The position numbers and the translations under genes were made by a program. Under the pieces are notes generated by a model, which was not told the DNA's origin, made no database searches, and was given only the letters and a program-made list of their open reading frames with translations. From Holophagaceae bacterium UBA706 (GTDB lineage: Bacteria; Acidobacteriota; Holophagae; Holophagales; Holophagaceae), in the NCBI GenBank assembly GCA_002298155.1, contig DBME01000299.1:1-9683 (forward strand): a stretch of 9,683 nucleotides of DNA, given 5' to 3'. Positions 5,178 to 9,683 of this stretch are shown here, in pieces; the first letter of the stretch is position 1, and each line of letters opens with the position of its first letter.

Positions 5178-6380
5178 ATGACCAAGCAGCGCATGCTCGA
5201 GGGCGTCAAGGTCCTCGATCTCACCAACGTCCTCTCCGGCCCCTTCGCCACCCTGCACCTCGCCCTCCTGGGCGCGGACGTCATCAAGGTGGAGAACCCC
5301 AAGGACGGGGACCTCGCCCGCAAGCTGGGCATCGTCCCCGCCTTCAACAAGGCCCTCATGGGGACCAGCTTCCTGGCCCAGAACTCCAACAAGAAGTCCA
5401 TCACCCTCAACACCAAGAGCCCCGAGGGCAAGGAGATCTTCCGCAAGCTGGTGAAGGATGCCGACGTCCTGGTGGAGAACTTCCGCCCTGGTGTCATGGA
5501 CCGCCTGGGCCTGGGCTACGCCACCCTCAAGGAACTCAACCCCCGGCTCATCTACTGCGCCATCTCAGGCTTCGGCCAGACCGGCCCCGACGCCCTCAAG
5601 CCCGCCTACGACCAGATCATCCAGGGCCTCTCGGGCGAAATGGCCGTCAACGGCGACGAGCGCCTCAACCCCCTGCGCACCGGCTTCCCCGTGTGCGACA
5701 CCGTGGGCGGGCTCAACGCGGCCTTCGCCCTCATGGCGGCCCTGTACCACCGTGAGCGCACCGGCGAGGGCCAGTACATCGACATCGCCCTCCTGGACTC
5801 CATCATGCCCCTCATGGGCTGGGTGGCCGCGAACCTCCTCATCGCGGGCCAGGAACCGGTCCTGATGGGCAACGACAACTTCACCGCCGCCCCCTCGGGC
5901 ACCTTCCGCACCGGCGACGGCTTCATCAACATCGCCGCCAACAAGCAGGAGCAGTGGGAGGCCGTGTGCGACGTGCTGGAGGTCCCCGAGCTCAAGTCCG
6001 ACCCGAGGTTCCAGGAGCGGGACACCCGCAAGAAGAACCGCAAGGAGCTCACCCCCCTCCTCGAGGCGCGCCTCCAGGAGCAGGGAACCGAGTACTGGGT
6101 GGAGAAGCTCAATGCCAACGACGTGCCCTCCGGGGCGATCCTGACCCTCAAGGACGCCCTGCGCCAGCCCCAGATCCAGCACCGGGGCGTGCTCCAGAAG
6201 ACCACCGCCGAGGGCGTGGGCGAGATCGAGGTCTTCGGCCTCACGGCCCTTTTCGACACCTGCTCCGGGGACGTGGCCGCGCCGCCCCCCACCCTCGGGC
6301 AGCACAACGCTGACATCTATTCCAGCCTTGGACTGGACGAGGCCGCGCGGGCCGAGCTCAAGTCCAAGGGCGTGATCTGA
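5178..6380 (+). CDS. Type III (CaiB/BaiF family) CoA-transferase
   Basis: A 400-residue enzyme that moves CoA between carboxylic acids through an aspartyl-CoA intermediate, with no ATP use. The N-terminus has the family pattern (VLDLTNVLSGPFATLHLALL, then GADVIKVENP). A KSITLN stretch follows, then VENFRPGVMDRLGLGY, ISGFGQTGP and the central VCDTVGG, whose Asp174 corresponds to catalytic Asp169 of formyl-CoA transferase. RTGEGQYIDIALLDS is also typical. I chose ATG 5178, one base after the lyase stop, with GGGA at 5167-5170 as ribosome site; an in-frame GTG at 5160 would add six residues not typical of the family and overlap the lyase. Paired with the lyase it could load CoA onto, or take it from, the hydroxyacid that the hydro-lyase handles. 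The partner acid (succinate, acetate or other) cannot be told from the sequence. Confidence 0.9.
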   Translation: MTKQRMLEGVKVLDLTNVLSGPFATLHLALLGADVIKVENPKDGDLARKLGIVPAFNKALMGTSFLAQNSNKKSITLNTKSPEGKEIFRKLVKDADVLVENFRPGVMDRLGLGYATLKELNPRLIYCAISGFGQTGPDALKPAYDQIIQGLSGEMAVNGDERLNPLRTGFPVCDTVGGLNAAFALMAALYHRERTGEGQYIDIALLDSIMPLMGWVAANLLIAGQEPVLMGNDNFTAAPSGTFRTGDGFINIAANKQEQWEAVCDVLEVPELKSDPRFQERDTRKKNRKELTPLLEARLQEQGTEYWVEKLNANDVPSGAILTLKDALRQPQIQHRGVLQKTTAEGVGEIEVFGLTALFDTCSGDVAAPPPTLGQHNADIYSSLGLDEAARAELKSKGVI

Positions 6381-6400
6381 ACCCCAGCCAGGAGGCCACC

Positions 6401-7687
6401 ATGGGAATGACGGTAGTAGAAAAGATCCTCGCCCGCGCCGCGGGACGTGCCTCGGTCAAGGCCGGCGACGTCCTCGAGCCCAAGGTCGACCTGGCCATGT
6501 CCCATGAGAACGCCGCGCTGGTCATCAACCAGTTCGAGGCGATCCACGAGGGCACCGGCATCGAGGCCAAGCCCTGGGCCCCCGACCGCATCGCCATCAT
6601 CTTCGACCACCGGGTCCCCGCCGAGAGCCCCAAGACGGCCACGAACCAGAAGAAGATCCGCACCTTCGTCGAGAAGCACGGCATCTCCAAGTTCCATGAC
6701 ATCCGCGGCGACGTGGGCGGCATCTGCCACCAGATCCTCCCCGAGTACGGCTACGTCCGGCCCGGCTACGTGGTCGTGGGCACCGACAGCCACACCACCA
6801 GCCACGGGGCCCTGGGCGCCTTCTCCTTCGGCATGGGCGCCACGGAGATGGCCTCCGTGTGGACCCTGGGCTACGCCGTGAACATCGAAGTGCCCGCCAC
6901 CATCAAGGTGGTGGTGAGCGGCGAGTTCGCGGACATGGTCGGCCCCAAGGACCTGATCCTGCACCTCATCGGCGTGCTCACCGCCCAGGGCGCCAACTTC
7001 CGCGTGCTGGAATTCCACGGCGAGACCATCCGCAAGATGACCACCTCGGGCCGCCTGGCCATCTGCAACATGAGCGTGGAGGCTGGCGCCACAAGCGGCA
7101 TCGTCCCCGCCGACGGCGAGACCATGCGCTACCTGCGCGAGGAGGCCGGGGTCACCGACGCCATCACCCCCGTCACGCCCGACAACGACGCGGTGTACGA
7201 GCGCGTCGTGGAGATCGACGTCTCCGCCCTGGGGCCCCAGATCGCCTGCCCCCACACCGTGGACAACGTCAAGAACATCGCCGAAGTGGCCGGCAAGCGC
7301 GTCCAGCAGATCGTCATCGGCAGCTGCACCAACGGCCGCCTGGACGACCTCGCCGTGGCCGCCGGCATCCTCCGGGGCAGGAAGGTCGCCGAAGGCACCC
7401 GCATGCTGGTCTTCCCCGCCTCGGGCAAGATCTTCGGGCAGGCCATGGACAAGGGCTACATCCAGGACTTCATGAAGGCCGGCGCCGTGGTGATGAACTC
7501 CGGCTGCGGCCCCTGTCTGGGGGTCCACGAGGGCGCCCTGGGCGACGACGAGGTCGCCCTGTCCACCACCAACCGGAACTTCAAGGGCCGCATGGGCAAC
7601 CCAAAGTCCGAGGTGTACCTCTGCAGCCCCGCCGTGGCGGCGGCTTCGGCCATCACCGGCGTCATCACCGATCCCCGCAAGGCCTGA
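6401..7687 (+). CDS. LeuC/homoaconitase-type hydro-lyase, large subunit
   Basis: A 428-residue 4Fe-4S hydro-lyase subunit of the aconitase superfamily, which moves a hydroxyl between neighbouring carbons through an unsaturated intermediate. Cluster ligands are Cys309 (GSCTNGR), Cys369 and Cys372 (CGPCLG). Other family signatures are DHRVPAESP, GICHQILPEYGYVRPG, GTDSHTTSHGALGAF and NMSVEAGATSGI. The length fits the short archaeal-type LeuC/homoaconitase group (about 420) and not E. coli LeuC (466) or full aconitase (about 890). Members act on isopropylmalate, citramalate/citraconate, homocitrate/homoaconitate or 2,3-dimethylmalate, so the substrate is open. AGGAGG at 6390-6395 lies five bases before ATG; the gap to the CoA-transferase is 20 bases. 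It should form a complex with the small subunit encoded 12 bases downstream. Confidence 0.9.
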   Translation: MGMTVVEKILARAAGRASVKAGDVLEPKVDLAMSHENAALVINQFEAIHEGTGIEAKPWAPDRIAIIFDHRVPAESPKTATNQKKIRTFVEKHGISKFHDIRGDVGGICHQILPEYGYVRPGYVVVGTDSHTTSHGALGAFSFGMGATEMASVWTLGYAVNIEVPATIKVVVSGEFADMVGPKDLILHLIGVLTAQGANFRVLEFHGETIRKMTTSGRLAICNMSVEAGATSGIVPADGETMRYLREEAGVTDAITPVTPDNDAVYERVVEIDVSALGPQIACPHTVDNVKNIAEVAGKRVQQIVIGSCTNGRLDDLAVAAGILRGRKVAEGTRMLVFPASGKIFGQAMDKGYIQDFMKAGAVVMNSGCGPCLGVHEGALGDDEVALSTTNRNFKGRMGNPKSEVYLCSPAVAAASAITGVITDPRKA

Positions 7688-7699
7688 GGAGCAGCCACC

Positions 7700-8194
7700 A
7701 TGACCAAAGTCATCATCAAGCTGGAAGCCGACATCTCCACCGACGACATCTACCCCGGCCGCTACATGGCCACGGTGCTCCCCACCGAGACCCCCCAGTA
7801 CTGCTTCGCCAACCGTACGGACCTCAACGAAAAGCTCCGCGGCGGGCAGTTCCCCAAGGGTTCGGCCATCGTCGCCGACCACAACTTCGGCTGCGGCTCC
7901 TCCCGGGAGCAGGCCGCCTCGGCCCTCAAGGGCTTCGAGCTCAACATCGTGGCCCGCAGCATGAGCCGGATCTTCCTCCAGAACGCCATCAACCTCGGCC
8001 TGAACGTGGTCCTCTGCCCCACCATCGAGGCGGAGGAGGGCGACGAGCTGGACATCCAGGTCGACAAAGTGATTAACATCACCACCGGCAAGACCTTTGA
8101 TACGGTTAGGCTTCCAGAGGCTCGCCAGGCCATCATCGATGCCGGCGGCCTGATCCCCTACACCCGCAAACGTCTGCTCGAAACCGTCCGCTAA
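7700..8194 (+). CDS. LeuD/homoaconitase-type hydro-lyase, small subunit
   Basis: A 164-residue swivelling subunit that completes the active site of the preceding large subunit. Landmarks are STDDIYPGRYMAT (13-25) and NFGCGSSREQA (62-72), which contains the catalytic serine loop, followed by ARSMSRIFLQNAINLGL. The size is that of archaeal-type small subunits (about 165) and shorter than E. coli LeuD (about 200). The specificity loop after PGR reads Tyr22-Met-Ala24-Thr25. In methanogen homoaconitase the loop is YLRT, with Arg holding the distal carboxylate, and in isopropylmalate isomerase YLV-type. Ala24 at the Arg position argues against a charged side group, by inference. GAGGAG (7686-7691) overlaps the stop codon of the large subunit, eight bases before ATG, so translation is probably coupled. 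Confidence 0.9.
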   Translation: MTKVIIKLEADISTDDIYPGRYMATVLPTETPQYCFANRTDLNEKLRGGQFPKGSAIVADHNFGCGSSREQAASALKGFELNIVARSMSRIFLQNAINLGLNVVLCPTIEAEEGDELDIQVDKVINITTGKTFDTVRLPEARQAIIDAGGLIPYTRKRLLETVR

Positions 8195-8217
8195 ACATCC
8201 AGCCCAGGGAGGCATCC

Positions 8218-9636
8218 GTGTTCAAGACCTTCGATGAAGCGAAACTTTTCATCAGGGAGCATGACTACCGGATGATCGACCTGAAGTTCAGCGACATGTG
8301 GGGCAACTGGCACCACGTCACCATCCCCGCCTCCCAGTTCACGGAGGAGATGATGCGCGACGGCGTGGGCTTCGACGGCTCCTCCGTCGGGCTCAAGTCC
8401 GTGAAGTCGGGCGACATGGTGCTCCTTCCCGATCTGGCCTCGGCCTTCGCGGATCCCTTCTGCCAGTTCCCCACGCTGAGCTTCATCTGCTCCGCCTACG
8501 AAGCCGACACCAAGCGCCCCTTCGCCTTCGACCCCCGGAACATCGTCCTGCGCGCCGAGGAGTACCTCAGGTCCACCGGCATCGCCGACGGCAGCATCTG
8601 GGGCCCCGAGTACGAGTTCTACGTCTTCAACGACGTCTCGGTGGAGAACGACGTCAACGTCGCCGCCTACCGCCTGGACAGCGTCGAGGGCGCGTGGAAC
8701 AGCCCCAACGCCGGCCACGGCCACCTGATCCCCCTCCACGGCGGCTACCACGCCATCCCCCCCCGGGATGCCCTGGCCAACCTGCGCGCCGAGATGTGCA
8801 TCGAGCTCGAGAACCTGGGCGTGCCCGTGAAGTACCACCACCACGAGGTGGGCGGCCCCGGCCAGTGCGAGATCGAGACCCCCCTCTTCGGCATGCTCAA
8901 GGCCGGCGACGCCACCCAGATCATCAAGTACGTCATCAAGAACGTCGCCCTGCGCAACAACCAGAGCGCCACGTTCATGCCCAAGCCCCTCCACGGCGAG
9001 GCCGGCAGCGGGATGCACTTCCACCAGATGCTCACCAAGGGCGGGAAGAACCTCTTCTACGATCCCAAGGGCTACGGCTGCCTGAGCCAGGAGGCCCTCT
9101 ACTACATCGGCGGCATCCTCAAGCACGGTCCGGCCCTGCTGGCCATCACCAACCCCAGCACGAACTCGTACCGCCGCCTCATCCCCGGCTTCGAGGCCCC
9201 CGTGAACGCCTTCTTCTCCCTGGGCAACCGCAGCGCGGCCATCCGGGTGCCCAAGTACGCGGACCAGCCCGAGACGGCCCGGTTCGAGTTCCGGCCGCCT
9301 GACGCCACCTGCAACATCTACCTGGCCCTGGCCGCCCAGCTCCTGGCGGGCATCGACGGCATCATCAACAAGATCGATCCCACCGCCAACGGCTTCGGCC
9401 CCTTCGACGCCAACATCTTCAGCTGGACCGAGGAGCAGCGCAAGGCCATCAAGCCCCTGCCCGCGAGCTTGCGCGAAGCCTGCGACGCCCTGCAGGCGGA
9501 CCATGAGTTCCTCCTGGCCGGCGGCGTCTTCGACGAAGGGCAGATCCAGGACTGGATCAAGCACCTCATGGCCGACTTCAACGCCGTGAACAACCGCCCC
9601 ACCCCCTACGAAGTGGCTCGTTACTACGACGTCTAA
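8218..9636 (+). CDS. glnA: Type I glutamine synthetase, lacking the adenylylation tyrosine
   Basis: A 472-residue cytoplasmic enzyme joining ammonia to glutamate with ATP, expected as a dodecamer. The N-terminal beta-grasp domain ends in GFDGSSVG (Asp53). The catalytic domain has metal ligands Glu131 and Glu133 (GPEYEF), HHHEVGGPGQCEIE, ATFMPKP, GSGMHFHQ (His267), NSYRRLIPGFEAP, NRSAAIR and RFEFRPPDATCN. Its length is that of the longer type I (beta) enzymes, yet the tyrosine adenylylated in E. coli (Tyr397, in NLYDLPPEE) aligns with Phe401 (NIFSWTEEQ), so control by the GlnE adenylyltransferase is unlikely. The start is GTG, with GGGAGG (8207-8212) five bases upstream; frame and family length both fit. 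It lies 23 bases after the small-subunit gene and is probably the last gene of the operon; the 47 bases after its stop show no clear terminator. Confidence 0.95.
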   Translation: MFKTFDEAKLFIREHDYRMIDLKFSDMWGNWHHVTIPASQFTEEMMRDGVGFDGSSVGLKSVKSGDMVLLPDLASAFADPFCQFPTLSFICSAYEADTKRPFAFDPRNIVLRAEEYLRSTGIADGSIWGPEYEFYVFNDVSVENDVNVAAYRLDSVEGAWNSPNAGHGHLIPLHGGYHAIPPRDALANLRAEMCIELENLGVPVKYHHHEVGGPGQCEIETPLFGMLKAGDATQIIKYVIKNVALRNNQSATFMPKPLHGEAGSGMHFHQMLTKGGKNLFYDPKGYGCLSQEALYYIGGILKHGPALLAITNPSTNSYRRLIPGFEAPVNAFFSLGNRSAAIRVPKYADQPETARFEFRPPDATCNIYLALAAQLLAGIDGIINKIDPTANGFGPFDANIFSWTEEQRKAIKPLPASLREACDALQADHEFLLAGGVFDEGQIQDWIKHLMADFNAVNNRPTPYEVARYYDV

Positions 9637-9683
9637 AGGCTATCCCCCCCATATCTTTTCCTCGGCGATCCTCGGCTCCCCGG

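Noticed and set aside
6317..8215. A 632-codon minus-strand open frame opposite the hydro-lyase genes
   Set aside because: It is the antisense shadow of two clear family genes; the product is low-complexity Gly/Asp/Val/His/Ala with no domain, as expected opposite GC-rich coding DNA.
8191..9564. A 457-codon minus-strand open frame opposite glutamine synthetase
   Set aside because: It has the same shadow pattern (Gly/Val/Asp/Ala-rich, no motifs), while the plus strand has all the glutamine synthetase signatures.

Overview
The window is GC-rich bacterial chromosome with strong C/G preference at third codon positions. All seven genes I can support lie on the + strand. The taxon cannot be fixed from the sequence alone. 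A GC-rich anaerobe-type bacterium, such as a Holophagae-like acidobacterium or a former deltaproteobacterium, would fit the gene set, but this is a weak inference. There is no sign of phage, transposon, CRISPR, tRNA or rRNA.

Layout. Bases 1-1224 are the C-terminal part of recN (DNA repair ATPase), cut by the window edge. After a short AT-rich gap with a plausible promoter comes a lone NHL-repeat (beta-propeller-like) protein of unknown role (1336-2562). A roughly 600-base non-coding stretch follows (2563-3161). Its first half has several inverted repeats. Its second half holds an AT-rich promoter with a perfect 15-base operator-like palindrome, then a leader of about 220 nt with a terminator-like hairpin and a hairpin that can hide the Shine-Dalgarno sequence of the next gene.

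From 3162 to 9636 six genes are packed with 1-23 base gaps and look like one operon: an isocitrate/isopropylmalate-type dehydrogenase, an HMG-CoA-lyase-family protein, a type III (CaiB/BaiF) CoA-transferase, the large and small subunits of a LeuCD/homoaconitase-type hydro-lyase, and a type I glutamine synthetase.

How the genes may work together. The dehydrogenase and LeuCD-type hydro-lyase are the last two steps of the standard 2-oxoacid elongation scheme (as in leucine, citramalate/isoleucine, homocitrate or citrate-to-2-oxoglutarate synthesis). The usual first enzyme, a LeuA/CimA/homocitrate/citrate synthase that hydrolyses the CoA thioester, is absent here. In its place are an HMG-CoA-lyase-type enzyme, which makes or breaks an acyl-CoA without hydrolysis, and a CoA-transferase. 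The cluster may therefore encode a thioester-conserving, possibly reversible version of that scheme. Two specificity positions (dehydrogenase Ile97 in place of the isocitrate-binding Asn, and hydro-lyase small-subunit Ala24 in place of the carboxylate-binding Arg) favour a small uncharged side group, hence citramalate/3-methylmalate/2-oxobutyrate chemistry. The glutamine synthetase, in contrast, would fit a 2-oxoglutarate product. The sequence does not settle substrate or direction.
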